Below are positions 26,615 through 34,645 of a stretch of DNA of 64,000 nt, piece by piece. The first letter of the stretch is position 1; every line of letters starts with the position of its first letter. The notes under the pieces were generated by a model, which worked only from the letters and a program-made list of their open reading frames with translations, ran no database searches and was not told the DNA's origin. This DNA is from Polyangiaceae bacterium (GTDB taxonomy: Bacteria > Myxococcota_A > Polyangia > Polyangiales > Polyangiaceae), in assembly GCA_015075635.1 (NCBI GenBank), contig JABTUA010000001.1, positions 3,410,001 through 3,474,000 on the forward strand. Reading direction: 5' to 3'. Position numbers and translations under genes: made by a program.

Positions 26615-27098
26615 CGCACGCTACGCTCGCGCGGCTTCTGTTCACCGCGCTGCGGTTGGCAAGACGCTTCGGGGTCTCGCTTCGCACTTGGACGAAGCAC
26701 TCTGAGCCCGCTGGGCGGCAGCGGCAGTCGGCAAGGCGCTGTGATCTTGCGTGATCGTTTCCGGTCACGAGACAGCGGTATAACTCTACATTCTACTCGA
26801 AACCGACCTGCTTCAACTCCGCGACTCGACCCCTCCCCCCCTCCCCTCCCCCCCCGCGTTAGGCGAGGCCGCATAACCGGATAAGAAGAGCTTGCGGCAC
26901 CTGCGATCTTGCGAGCTTTCGCCCGGTCGGGGCGGCGGGGCTGCGATACGCGGAACAAGATAAGCGGATAAGAGCGCGGCGGCGCGACGACCTGGGATAA
27001 CGGAGAACGCGCACATCGCCGAGCGCGCGTCGCCCTGCGTCAGAAAGCGACGCGACCTGTCGCAGGAGGAGGAGGCGTCCGCCCCCAATCGCGACCAG
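26615..27098. other. Right boundary of the array: degraded attC-like sequence and C-rich tract
   Basis: No gene. The block CAGTCGGCAAGGCGCTG at 26725-26741 matches attC centres. GTATAAC (26778-26784), GTTAGGC (26858-26864) and GCATAAC (26871-26877) are attC-type boxes, but no paired arms join them. A pyrimidine tract of nearly pure C lies at 26829-26857. This looks like a decayed attC or attI region; no integrase gene is next to it. Confidence 0.4.
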
Positions 27099-27647
27099 CT
27101 ACTCCTCTTCCGGCCGGTACGCCGGGAACGGGTTCTTCCACCAGCGCTCGCCGGTGCGGCGGTAAACCGTGAGGCGCGCGAGATCCACGCCGAGGGTGAC
27201 GGAGTAGTGGCGGCCGTCGTTGGTGCCGCTGCCGCCGCCGCCGGCCAGCGTGATGCCCCAGGGCGCGCCGAGCACGAGCTGGCCCATACCGCCGGCGGAG
27301 CCGCGGCCCCACCAGCGCTCGTAGCCGCCGAGGTCGATGGCGGCGCCCCAATCGCCGTTCACGAAGCCGTGGGTCGCGACGCGTGCGAGGAGGCCGAGGT
27401 CGGTGCCGCCGCCGAAGTGCGTCTGCCAGTGGAACAGGCCGCCGAAGACGATGGTGTGGGAGGGGGGCGTGCCGAGACCGGTGTCGAGCTGGAAGCTCGG
27501 CTGGTGCTCGGTCGCGTCCTTGCTCTCTTGAGTCCAGGAGTAGCCCGGCGCGACGTAGAGCCACGACGAGACGTCCGCCCTCGCCGGCCGCGGCAGAGCG
27601 ACCAGGCCCGCGAGCAGGCCGAGCGCGGTCACGAGGGGCTTCTTCAC
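27099..27647 (-). CDS. Predicted outer-membrane beta-barrel protein
   Basis: From GTG 27647: VKKPLVTALGLLAGLVALPR then PARAD, a Sec signal peptide; an upstream in-frame start at 27683 adds 12 residues. The mature part of about 160 residues has alternating strands (WLYVAPGYSWTQES, IVFGGLFHWQTHFGGGTDLG, AAIDLGGYERWWGRG, YSVTLGVDLARLTVYRR) typical of small outer-membrane barrels. It is the first chromosomal gene right of the array. No specific function recognised. Confidence 0.7.
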   Translation of the reverse strand: MKKPLVTALGLLAGLVALPRPARADVSSWLYVAPGYSWTQESKDATEHQPSFQLDTGLGTPPSHTIVFGGLFHWQTHFGGGTDLGLLARVATHGFVNGDWGAAIDLGGYERWWGRGSAGGMGQLVLGAPWGITLAGGGGSGTNDGRHYSVTLGVDLARLTVYRRTGERWWKNPFPAYRPEEE

Positions 27648-27708
27648 CGGCGCCGAGGTACCACGATACGGCAGGCCAACCAACGGATTTCCGGCGGGCC
27701 GCCGGGCC

Positions 27709-27826
27709 AGGCCTGGCTTCGATTTGGGCAGTCTTGGCTCGATCGGATCACGATCATCCGGAGTGGCGAAGACCCACGGAGTCGGCCGGCGGCGGGGCCG
27801 GCGGCGCGCAAGTCGAGCCTAGCCCA
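27709..27826. repeat. Dispersed repeat copy (b), with inverted ends
   Basis: Core GGGCAGTCTTGGC, GATCGGATCACGATCATCC, GACCCACGG and CGGCGGGGCCGGC on the plus strand. The flanks form an imperfect inverted repeat: GGCCTGGCTTCGATTT (left) against AAGTCGAGCCTAGCC (right, 27811-27825). The right end contains the stop codon of the hydrolase gene. Confidence 0.6.
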
Positions 27827-28553
27827 CCGAGCGCGCGCGCTGGCTCTGCCGAACCCGGCTCACGATCAGCGCCGCGACCTCCTGGTGGTACAGGATGCCG
27901 TTGTGCCCGCAGCCTTCGATCAGCACGCGTTCGCCGAAGTGGAGCGTCGCGTCTTCGGTGACCAGCGCGTCGTCGCTCGCCACGACGGAGAGGTGAGGCA
28001 CGCCGCACTCGCCGCGCTCCGTCAGGCGCGCGAGCACGGCGCTCTCCGGCGCGATGTCGCGACCCGCGGCAGCAGGCACGAGCTTCGCGCGACGCGTTCC
28101 GCGAAACGGGCTGGCGAGGGAGATGCTCTGGACGATCCTCGGATCGCCGCCCAGCTCCTGCACGAACCAGCGCGCGGCGATGCCGCCCATGCTGTGCCCG
28201 ACCAGGTGCACGTGCACGCCGGACGGCAGGCGATCGACCAGCGCGGCGAGGCTCTCCGCCACAGCCGCCACGCCCGGTCCGGGGGCGTAGGAGAACGAAG
28301 CCGTGTGGGCGCCGGTCTCCCGCTCGACCGCCCCGCGCATCGGGCGGAGCACGCCCGCGGTGGCGAACAGGCCGTGCAGGAACACGACCACGTCGTCGCC
28401 GGGCTCCGCCAGGCGCGGGTAGGTCGCGGTCACGTCGCGGTGCAGGAGCGTGGCCTGGCGCGCGAAGGCCATGGCCTCGCGCCCCACCTCGCGCAGCCTG
28501 AGCATGCTGGCGCTGCCGGTGATCGCCCCCAGAGTCGCCAGGCTCTGCTTCAT
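27819..28553 (-). CDS. Alpha/beta hydrolase, lipase-like
   Basis: A 244-residue protein with the alpha/beta hydrolase layout: oxyanion segment VVVFLHGLFATAG near residue 55, nucleophile elbow HLVGHSMGG near residue 118 with Ser as nucleophile, an Asp in VVASDDALV and the catalytic His in GCGHNGILY near the C terminus. Such proteins hydrolyse esters, often triacylglycerols. No signal peptide is evident, so it is likely cytoplasmic or on the inner membrane face. The gene stands alone, divergent from the thioesterase gene. Confidence 0.85.
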   Translation of the reverse strand: MKQSLATLGAITGSASMLRLREVGREAMAFARQATLLHRDVTATYPRLAEPGDDVVVFLHGLFATAGVLRPMRGAVERETGAHTASFSYAPGPGVAAVAESLAALVDRLPSGVHVHLVGHSMGGIAARWFVQELGGDPRIVQSISLASPFRGTRRAKLVPAAAGRDIAPESAVLARLTERGECGVPHLSVVASDDALVTEDATLHFGERVLIEGCGHNGILYHQEVAALIVSRVRQSQRARSVG

Positions 28554-28657
28554 GCGCCCCGTTTTTGTAGCGCAAGCGCCTCGCTCCGGACACCTTCTTG
28601 TCAGCGGCTCGGCGCCTGGGACAAGCTGCGTCGAATGCTTCGCAACCGGAGAGCGCT

Positions 28658-29089
28658 GTGAGTTCGCCGGAGTTCGATCCTCCCGCGAACGCCTTTTCGC
28701 ACTCGTTTTTAGTACCAGCGGCGGACATCGACGATCTCGGTCACGCCGGCAACGTGAGCTGGGTGCGCTGGCTCCAGGACGCGGCGACGGCGCACTCCCG
28801 CTCGATCGGCCTCGGGCTCGACGAGTACCGAAAGCTCGGGGTGCTGTGGGTCGTGCGGCGCCACGAGATCGAGTACCTGGGCGCGGCGTTCGAGGGGCAG
28901 GAGCTCCGCGCGCTCACCTGGGTGGACTCGATGAAAGGCGCGACGAGCCTCCGGCGCACGCTGTTTCGGCGCGCGGCGGACGACGCCGTCTTGTGCCACG
29001 CCGCTACCACCTGGGTGCTGCTCGGCATGCCGAGCGGCCGCCCCACGCGCGTGCCGAAGGAACTGCTCGAGCGCTACGGCTTCGGCTGA
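28658..29089 (+). CDS. Acyl-CoA thioesterase, hotdog fold
   Basis: A 143-residue protein of the 4-hydroxybenzoyl-CoA thioesterase type. I use GTG 28658, which has GAGAG just upstream. The active-site region is ADIDDLGHAGNVSWVRWLQD, where Asp and His-Ala-x-Asn fit the D-x-x-G-H-x-N family motif. The helix DAATAHSRSIGLGLDEY and strand VVRRHEIEYLGAAFEGQEL follow. It cleaves acyl-CoA esters in the cytoplasm; the substrate is unknown. Its stop is 2 bp from the end of the convergent DUF3501 gene. Confidence 0.88.
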   Translation: MSSPEFDPPANAFSHSFLVPAADIDDLGHAGNVSWVRWLQDAATAHSRSIGLGLDEYRKLGVLWVVRRHEIEYLGAAFEGQELRALTWVDSMKGATSLRRTLFRRAADDAVLCHAATTWVLLGMPSGRPTRVPKELLERYGFG

Positions 29090-29090
29090 C

Positions 29091-29666
29091 TCAGCCGGAG
29101 AGATCCTCGGCCAGGGCGGCGACGGTGGCTGGGGACAGCTCGTTCTCCGCCGTGTAGGCCGGGTGATCGACGCCGATGCGCACCGGCTTCTTCTCGCGGA
29201 TGGCGCGCACCGCCGCCGGCGAGAGCGGGAACTTCACGTAGTGAACGGCGGTGGTCCGGTCGCGGCGATCGTTGCGGGCGTCGGGGACGACCTTCTGGCG
29301 CTCGCCCTCGACCAGCACGTAGAACTTGTCCTCGAGCCCCGCGAGCTTCTCCAGCATCGCCTCACGCTCGGCTCGGTCGTCGTACTCCACGAAGATGGTC
29401 GCCGAGAGCTCCGAGTCCCCGGGCACCAGCTCGTTGTAGGTCTCGATCTCGTGGAGCACGGCCTTCTCGGCGCTGATGCGCTCGGTGCGCAGCATCTCCT
29501 GGATCTGGAACAGCGCGGTGTCGTGGTTCTCGAACAGCACGCTCATGTTCGAGCCGATGCGCGCGCGCCGGGCCTTCTTCTCCTCGATCACCCGCGCGCG
29601 GAAGCGGTCGCGGATCTGCTCGTACGCACCCAGGTCCAGGATCTCGCTGCGTGAGACGGGTTTCAT
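29091..29666 (-). CDS. DUF3501 family protein
   Basis: A 191-residue protein: SRSEILDLGAYEQIRDRFRA at the N terminus, then ENHDTALFQIQEMLRTERIS and ETYNELVPGDSELSATIFVE, which are typical of DUF3501. These proteins of unknown function are commonly found beside rubrerythrin and a CCG-type Fe-S protein, as here. Its start overlaps the end of the Fe-S gene by one base. A role in peroxide or redox metabolism is inferred from the neighbourhood only. Confidence 0.85.
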   Translation of the reverse strand: MKPVSRSEILDLGAYEQIRDRFRARVIEEKKARRARIGSNMSVLFENHDTALFQIQEMLRTERISAEKAVLHEIETYNELVPGDSELSATIFVEYDDRAEREAMLEKLAGLEDKFYVLVEGERQKVVPDARNDRRDRTTAVHYVKFPLSPAAVRAIREKKPVRIGVDHPAYTAENELSPATVAALAEDLSG

Positions 29667-31045
29667 CAGGAAGCCTCCTTGGGTTCGTCTGCGCCATCGG
29701 GCTCGGGCGGGGCGTCGAGGCCGGGGACGTCGTCGAGGCCGTAGGCGACGGCCAGCGCCTGGATCGGGTGGAGCGCGGGGCGACCGTTCTCCTTCAGGAT
29801 GCGCAGGCCCGCCAGGCTGCAGTCGGTCACCACCAGCGCCGGCTCCTCGTTCTCGATGGCCTTCGCCATGCGGAGCGCGTAGCGACGCCCCTCCTCGTAA
29901 TACGCCGCCTTCATTCCCCAGGTGCCGTCCACCGCGGAGCAGCGCTCGACGATGCGCACGTCCGTGTCGGGGAGCAAACCGAGCAGGCGCGCGCCGGGCA
30001 CCGCGATCTTCTGCGCCCGCAGGTGGCAGGGCGCGTGGTAGGCGACCACGCCGTAACCCCGCTCGAACTCGCGGTTCAGCTTCTTCTCCTTGCGCAGGCC
30101 GTCCAGGAACTCCATCAGGTCGAGGGTCGCCGCCGCGACCTCCTTCGCCTCCGGGGTCCCCAGGTACACCGGCCACTCCTTCTTCATGGTGTAGCCGCAG
30201 GTGGGGCCCGGGACGACCACCTTCACGCCGCGCCGCACGTGGGGCAGGAGCAGGTCCACGTTGTGCTGCATCTTGCGCTTGGCCGCGGCGATGTCGCCAC
30301 CGTCCAGGTTCGGCATGCCGCAGCATGTGAGCGAGCTCGGCAGGGTGACCGAGAAGCCGTTCTTCTCCAGCACCAGCACCGCGTCCTTCGGGACTTCGGG
30401 GAAGTTGTACTCTCCGTAGCAGGTCGGGAAGAGGACGACCTCGCCGGCCGTGCCGGCCTCCTTCGGCCGTTCGTGAGCGGCGAGCCAGCTGGTGAACGAC
30501 TCCTTGACCAGCGGCGGCAGCGGGAACTCCGCGCTGATGCCCGTCGTCGCCTGCATGACCTTTCTCACCAGGCGCTGCGAGTTGACGAAGTTCGCCATCG
30601 GCGCCGCGAAGCCGCCGCCCGCCCAGCCCACCAGCTGCGGCTCGCCGAGCACCCGGTCCACGATCGGGATGCCGTCGCGGCGCGCGCGCTGCGCCTTCTC
30701 GCGGGCCATGAGGCGCGGGAAGTCCAACAGCTCCCGCGCGCCTTCGTCCTCCGTGTACGGGCACTTGATGTAGCAGAGCTTGCACTGCCAGCAGTGATCG
30801 GTGACGGCGTGGAAGGTGTCCGGTCCGAGCAGCTCGGCGCCCTCCGCGCGCCCCGAGTCGATGTCGCGATCCACCGCGTCGAACAAGATCGGGAACGACC
30901 CGCAGTACGTCACGCACATGCGGCACTCGTGGCAGATCTGGAACGTGCGCCGGAGCTCGTCCTCCAGGTCGCGCGGATCCCAGTAGCGAGAGTCGTTCGG
31001 GTCGAAGACCGGCGGCGAGGCCGGGTTGCGGGCGATTTTGCTCAT
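29666..31045 (-). CDS. Heterodisulfide reductase-like Fe-S protein
   Basis: A 459-residue cytoplasmic or membrane-associated electron carrier. Two 4Fe-4S motifs lie at residues 38-48 ([11 protein letters not shown]) and 85-95 ([11 protein letters not shown]). Two CCG-type domains follow, with TCCGMPN and HAPCHLRAQ, as in HdrB/GlpC proteins. The family passes electrons between redox partners. It sits between rubrerythrin and DUF3501, and may feed electrons to rubrerythrin, which here lacks its own rubredoxin domain. A terminator-like hairpin lies between it and rubrerythrin, so it may be expressed at a lower level. Confidence 0.88.
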   Translation of the reverse strand: MSKIARNPASPPVFDPNDSRYWDPRDLEDELRRTFQICHECRMCVTYCGSFPILFDAVDRDIDSGRAEGAELLGPDTFHAVTDHCWQCKLCYIKCPYTEDEGARELLDFPRLMAREKAQRARRDGIPIVDRVLGEPQLVGWAGGGFAAPMANFVNSQRLVRKVMQATTGISAEFPLPPLVKESFTSWLAAHERPKEAGTAGEVVLFPTCYGEYNFPEVPKDAVLVLEKNGFSVTLPSSLTCCGMPNLDGGDIAAAKRKMQHNVDLLLPHVRRGVKVVVPGPTCGYTMKKEWPVYLGTPEAKEVAAATLDLMEFLDGLRKEKKLNREFERGYGVVAYHAPCHLRAQKIAVPGARLLGLLPDTDVRIVERCSAVDGTWGMKAAYYEEGRRYALRMAKAIENEEPALVVTDCSLAGLRILKENGRPALHPIQALAVAYGLDDVPGLDAPPEPDGADEPKEAS

Positions 31046-31067
31046 GGCAGGGCCAGGGTCATAGCAA

Positions 31068-31109
31068 AAGGGCCCCCGACCTCGCGACAGGCGCGGAGCC
31101 GAGGGCCCG
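31068..31109 (-). terminator. Hairpin terminator or attenuator after rubrerythrin
   Basis: On the minus strand GGGCCCTCGG pairs with the region ending GGGGGCCC, followed at once by TTTTGC. It lies 25 bp after the rubrerythrin stop and 23 bp before the Fe-S gene, so it likely ends most rubrerythrin transcripts and lets some read through. Confidence 0.6.
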
Positions 31110-31133
31110 AATTGATTGCGTCCGAGCTCTAGC

Positions 31134-31556
31134 TCAGCCGTCCAGGTCCTTCAGGGCCTTGGCGAAGCGCCCCGCGTGGCTCTTCTCGGCCTTGGCGAGG
31201 GTCTCGAACCACTCGGCGATCTCGTCGAAGCCCTCTTCGCGAGCGGTCTTTGCCATACCCGGGTACATGGTCTCGTACTCGTGCGTCTCGCCGGCCACCG
31301 AGGCGGCCAGGTTCTTCGCGGTGTTGCCGATCGGCTTGCCGGTCGCTGGGTCGCCGACCTGCTTCAGGAAGTCGAGATGGCCGTGGGCGTGGCCGGTCTC
31401 GCCGTCGGCGGTGTCCTTGAACAGGCCCGCGACGTCCGGGTAGCCTTCGACGTCTGCGACCTTGGCGAAGTAGAGGTAGCGGCGGTTCGCCTGCGACTCG
31501 CCGGCGAATGCGTCCTTCAGGTTGTTGTGAGTCTTGGTTCCTTCGAGCTTGGCCAT
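31134..31556 (-). CDS. Rubrerythrin without rubredoxin domain
   Basis: A 140-residue ferritin-like di-iron protein that reduces hydrogen peroxide to water. Metal ligands are visible: E20, E53xxH56 (ETGH), E90 (GETHEYE) and E124xxH127 (EKSH). The C-terminal rubredoxin domain of classical rubrerythrin, with its two CxxC motifs, is absent, so electrons must come from a separate donor. I start at ATG 31556 rather than the upstream in-frame 31580. It is divergent from oxyR, across a 200-bp region with a LysR-type box. Confidence 0.92.
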   Translation of the reverse strand: MAKLEGTKTHNNLKDAFAGESQANRRYLYFAKVADVEGYPDVAGLFKDTADGETGHAHGHLDFLKQVGDPATGKPIGNTAKNLAASVAGETHEYETMYPGMAKTAREEGFDEIAEWFETLAKAEKSHAGRFAKALKDLDG

Positions 31557-31650
31557 TTTTCCCTCCACGGGGGTTCGCATCGGTCAAACCGACCAGGTGT
31601 ACCTAGGCCCGCGGCGGTCCGACTGCCAATCGAAAGTTCTGATGTGGCAT

Positions 31651-31663
31651 TAAGCATCGCTTA
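31651..31663. promoter_or_regulatory. LysR-type operator candidate between rubrerythrin and oxyR
   Basis: The 13-bp palindrome TAAGCATCGCTTA has 5-bp arms and the T-N11-A form of LysR-type sites. It lies 94 bp upstream of oxyR and 95 bp upstream of the rubrerythrin start, well placed for OxyR to control both. Confidence 0.5.
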
Positions 31664-31756
31664 TGGGCTCGCCAGCTGGCCGGGGCGCCGAAATTGCGCG
31701 AATTTGTGGTTGGCTAACCGTCCGGCCGGGGGCCAAGCTGAGAGCCCAGTCGAGCG

Positions 31757-32710
31757 ATGGATCTGTCCAACGTCACGCTGACCCAGCTGCGCTACGTCGT
31801 GGCGGTCGATCGCTTCCGCTCCTTCCGGCTGGCGGCGGAGCACTGCCACGTCTCGCAGCCGGCGCTCAGCATGCAGCTCGGCAAGCTCGAGGAGCTGCTC
31901 GGGCTGACCGTCTTCGATCGCAGCCGACAGCCGGTCGTGCCCACCGAGCGCGGCGCGTCCGTGGTCGCCCAGGCGCGGGCCATCCTGCGCGAGATGGAGC
32001 GCCTGGCGGAGGTCACCCACGCCGGCGGCGAGGTGGCCGGACGCTACCGGCTCGGCATCATCCCCTCGCTGGCGCCGACCCTCGTGCCACGTTTCCTTCC
32101 GGTCTTCTCCGCGCGGTATCCGCGCGTCGAGCTGATCGTGGAGGAGGTGCAGACCGACACCCTGGTGGGCCGCCTTCAGGACGACTCGCTCGACGGCGGC
32201 ATCGCCGTCACGCCGCTCGGCGTCGCGGGTTTGTACGAGCACGAGCTGTTCAGGGAGCCGCTTTACGCTTACCTGCCGCCCAGGCACCCGCTCGGCAAGC
32301 GCGCGCGCGTGCGCCAGAGCGATCTGGCCGACGAGCAGGTATGGCTGATGGCGGAGGGGCACTGCTTCCGCACCCAGGTGCTGCACCTGTGCCGGGCCGA
32401 TCGGCGCGCCGACGCCGGCGGCCCGCGCTTCGAGAGCGGGAGCTTCGAGACCCTGGTGCGCCTGGTGGACGCCGGTCAGGGCGTGACGGTGCTGCCGGAG
32501 CTGGTGGTGCAGGCGCTGCCCGCCGCGCAGCGACGCCGCCAGGTGCGGCAGTTCGCGCCGCCGATCCCGGTGCGGCTGGTGAGCTTCATCCACATGCGGG
32601 AGCACCTGCACCGGGCCGTCGCCGACGCGCTGATCGACGCGCTGAGGGGCGTGACCCAGGGCCTGGGCACCGCCCCGAAGGGCAACCTGGTCATTCCGCC
32701 GGTGGCGTAG
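31757..32710 (+). CDS. oxyR: OxyR-like LysR-type peroxide sensor
   Basis: A 317-residue LysR-type regulator. The winged helix-turn-helix is at residues 5-65 (LTQLRYVVAVDRFRSFRLAA, CHVSQPALSMQL). The redox pair Cys203 and Cys212 lies in GHCFRTQVLHLC, with the same spacing as Cys199-Cys208 of E. coli OxyR, so oxidation by peroxide to a disulfide is likely. The divergent rubrerythrin operon is its likely target, together with its own promoter. The last 20 bp overlap the end of the convergent DUF72 gene. Confidence 0.93.
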   Translation: MDLSNVTLTQLRYVVAVDRFRSFRLAAEHCHVSQPALSMQLGKLEELLGLTVFDRSRQPVVPTERGASVVAQARAILREMERLAEVTHAGGEVAGRYRLGIIPSLAPTLVPRFLPVFSARYPRVELIVEEVQTDTLVGRLQDDSLDGGIAVTPLGVAGLYEHELFREPLYAYLPPRHPLGKRARVRQSDLADEQVWLMAEGHCFRTQVLHLCRADRRADAGGPRFESGSFETLVRLVDAGQGVTVLPELVVQALPAAQRRRQVRQFAPPIPVRLVSFIHMREHLHRAVADALIDALRGVTQGLGTAPKGNLVIPPVA

Positions 32711-33692
32711 CCTCCAGCAGCACCGAGAGGCCCTTGGCGCCCAGCACGGCGTAGTTGCGCACGCAATTGTTGAAGATGGCGTGCACGCGCTCGGCCTTCT
32801 CGGCGAGCGCCCGCACCGGCGCGACCCAGGCCGCGAGCTCCTCGGGCCCGTACAAGTAGTCGAAGCGCTCGTGCACGCTCGCGCCCTTCTTGCTCCAGCC
32901 CGCGCGGTTGTGGCCGTGGAAGCGCAGCAGCGCCAGCGCGGGATTGGTGACCACCGTGACCGGCGGCACGCCGCCCTGCTCGACGTCCGGCTCGTCCACG
33001 CAGACGTAAGCGAAGCGTTGAGCCCGGAGCAGCTCGAAGACGCGCGCGCGGCGCTCCGGCAGGAGCCAGCTCTTGTTCCGGAGCTCGATGGAGATCGGCG
33101 TTTCCGGCCAGCGCTCGCGCAGCTGCTCCAGCTTGCGGGCGTTGCCCCGAGTGGCGGTGAACCAGGGCGGGAACTGAGCCATCACGCAGCCGAGGCGACC
33201 GGCGGCTTGGAGCGGCTCGACCAGGGCGCGGAAGCGCCGCTCGATCTCGTCGCGGATCTCGCCTGGCATCCGCTCGGGGTACACGCGTCCCGTCTTGCCC
33301 AGGGCCTCCTTCAGATCCGCCGGCAGCCGCTCGACGTCCACCGGGTGCCCGGTGACGATGGGATGGGCCTTCACGTCGAAGACGAACGACGGCGGCGTCC
33401 ACTCGAGCCAGTGCGCGGCGACCTCCGGCGGCAAGAGCGAGTAATAGGTGGCGTCCACCTCGACCAGGGCGAAGTGGCGGGCGTAGTGGCGCAGGCGCCC
33501 CTCCGCGCTCTGCGTGCCTTTCGGGTAGAACAGCCCGCCTTGCACCAGGGTCTTGTCCGTCCAGCCCGCGGTGCCGAACGTCACGTTCCCCGTGAGCGCC
33601 GGCTCGCGCGCGCGCGCGGCGAGCTCGCTCGAGCGCGCGTAGAGCTCGGGATCTGGCTCCGGCAGGACCAGGCGCGGCGCCTTGCCGCTCAT
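32691..33692 (-). CDS. DUF72 protein 1 (YecE-like)
   Basis: A 333-residue TIM-barrel-like DUF72 protein. VTFGTAGWTDKTLVQGGLFY at residue 37 on is the family start; YYSLLPPEVAAHWLEWTP, CVMAQFPPWF, ISIELRNKSWL and FHGHNRAGW follow. The family's role is not established. It is the second of two adjacent DUF72 genes, overlapping the other by 4 bp (ATGA), and the two are clearly distant paralogues. Confidence 0.87.
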   Translation of the reverse strand: MSGKAPRLVLPEPDPELYARSSELAARAREPALTGNVTFGTAGWTDKTLVQGGLFYPKGTQSAEGRLRHYARHFALVEVDATYYSLLPPEVAAHWLEWTPPSFVFDVKAHPIVTGHPVDVERLPADLKEALGKTGRVYPERMPGEIRDEIERRFRALVEPLQAAGRLGCVMAQFPPWFTATRGNARKLEQLRERWPETPISIELRNKSWLLPERRARVFELLRAQRFAYVCVDEPDVEQGGVPPVTVVTNPALALLRFHGHNRAGWSKKGASVHERFDYLYGPEELAAWVAPVRALAEKAERVHAIFNNCVRNYAVLGAKGLSVLLEATPPAE

Positions 33693-34645
33693 GGCGCCCT
33701 GGGCCGGGCCAAACGCTCGGCGAGCGCCCGCACCGTGAGCGGGCTCGAGCCCTCGGCCTTGTTGTTGACGATCACCAGCAGCACCTTGCCGAGCTTCTCG
33801 CAGGCCTCCGCCAGGCGCTCGATGTCCGTGCGCATCTTCTCCTGCGCGTCGACGATGCGGTCGAAGGGTGCGAGGCTCCGCTTGCGGTCGTCGTAGCGCT
33901 GGCCAGGCGGGATCAACAGGCGCGCTACCACGAACGGCGCCGTGAGCACGCCGGGAATGTCGAGCTGCGCGCCGATGTCGGGCATGCGCTCCCAGAAGTT
34001 CAGCACGTGGCCCACGCCGCGCTCCGCCAACGCGTCCAGGTAGGCGTGCGTGAGGAGCTCCCGGTTCCGCAGCTCGACCGCGTACTGGAGCTCCCCGGGC
34101 AGCTGGGCGAAGAAGCCGGAGAGGCGCGCGGCGAACGCCCGCGGCTCGGGAAGCTCGCTCCGACGGAGCGGCGGGAGCTCGAACACCAGCGGCCCGGCGT
34201 GCTCCAGGAACGCTTCCCGTACCGGGCCGAGCACGTGCTCCTGGCAGTGTTCCACCGACAGGAAGCGCGGGTTCGGCTCCCGCGTCTTGTTGTCCACGGC
34301 GCTCGTGATCTCGCTCCACACCTTCATCACGGCCCGGAACCCGGGTGGCAGCGACCCGGCGTAGCGAGCCAGGGTCTCGCGATCGAGGGGCGCGTAGTAG
34401 CTACGGTCGATGCCGACCGTGCGGAGCAGCGGATGCCGCGCGTAGAGCTCGAGGCCCCGCGCCAAGAGCTCGCGCTCGCTGGTCCCCGGCGGGTAGACGA
34501 TGCCGGCCCAGCCCGGGAAGGTCCAGGACGAGGTGCCGAAGCGCACGTGAGGCGGCAAGCGCGCCGCGAGCTCGCGCTCCGCGGCGAAGTCCAGCTCGGG
34601 GACCCGAGGCGCCGGCGCCGCGAACAACTCGAGCTGGCGCCCCAT
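33689..34645 (-). CDS. DUF72 protein 2 (YecE-like)
   Basis: A 318-residue DUF72 protein with FGTSSWTFPGWAGIVYPP, GIDRSYYAPLDRETLARYAG, YAVELRNRELL and VIVNNKAEGSSPLTVRALAE, the last being the usual C-terminal motif (NNKAxG). It overlaps the upstream phosphotransferase gene and the downstream DUF72 gene, so all three are likely co-transcribed. The function is unknown. Confidence 0.87.
   Translation of the reverse strand: MGRQLELFAAPAPRVPELDFAAERELAARLPPHVRFGTSSWTFPGWAGIVYPPGTSERELLARGLELYARHPLLRTVGIDRSYYAPLDRETLARYAGSLPPGFRAVMKVWSEITSAVDNKTREPNPRFLSVEHCQEHVLGPVREAFLEHAGPLVFELPPLRRSELPEPRAFAARLSGFFAQLPGELQYAVELRNRELLTHAYLDALAERGVGHVLNFWERMPDIGAQLDIPGVLTAPFVVARLLIPPGQRYDDRKRSLAPFDRIVDAQEKMRTDIERLAEACEKLGKVLLVIVNNKAEGSSPLTVRALAERLARPRAP

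Larger units (their letters stand above)
12265..26880 (-). mobile_element. Chromosomal integron cassette array without integrase (CALIN)
   Basis: Nine complete attC sites, plus fragments, divide this stretch into cassettes, most with one small gene on the minus strand close to the preceding site. Each site has 7-bp terminal boxes (GTATAAC or GCATAAC at the left; GTTATGC, GTTAGAC or similar at the right). Inner arms are CGTTCACCCGCGAACGCC and GGCGTTCGGCGGGTGCAAC, which pair except for one G and one C unpaired in the right arm. The box type resembles the Vibrio superintegron repeats. Nothing like an intI tyrosine recombinase is seen in the array or on either flank, so cassettes would have to be mobilised in trans or the array is fossil. 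With genes on minus, the attI end should be at the right. Three IS remnants and a 3.2-kb duplication interrupt it. Confidence 0.85.

Noticed and set aside
26778..26864. A tenth attC between GTATAAC and GTTAGGC
   Set aside because: The boxes are right, but the sequence between them is mostly a C-rich tract with no complementary arms. Kept only as a degraded boundary.
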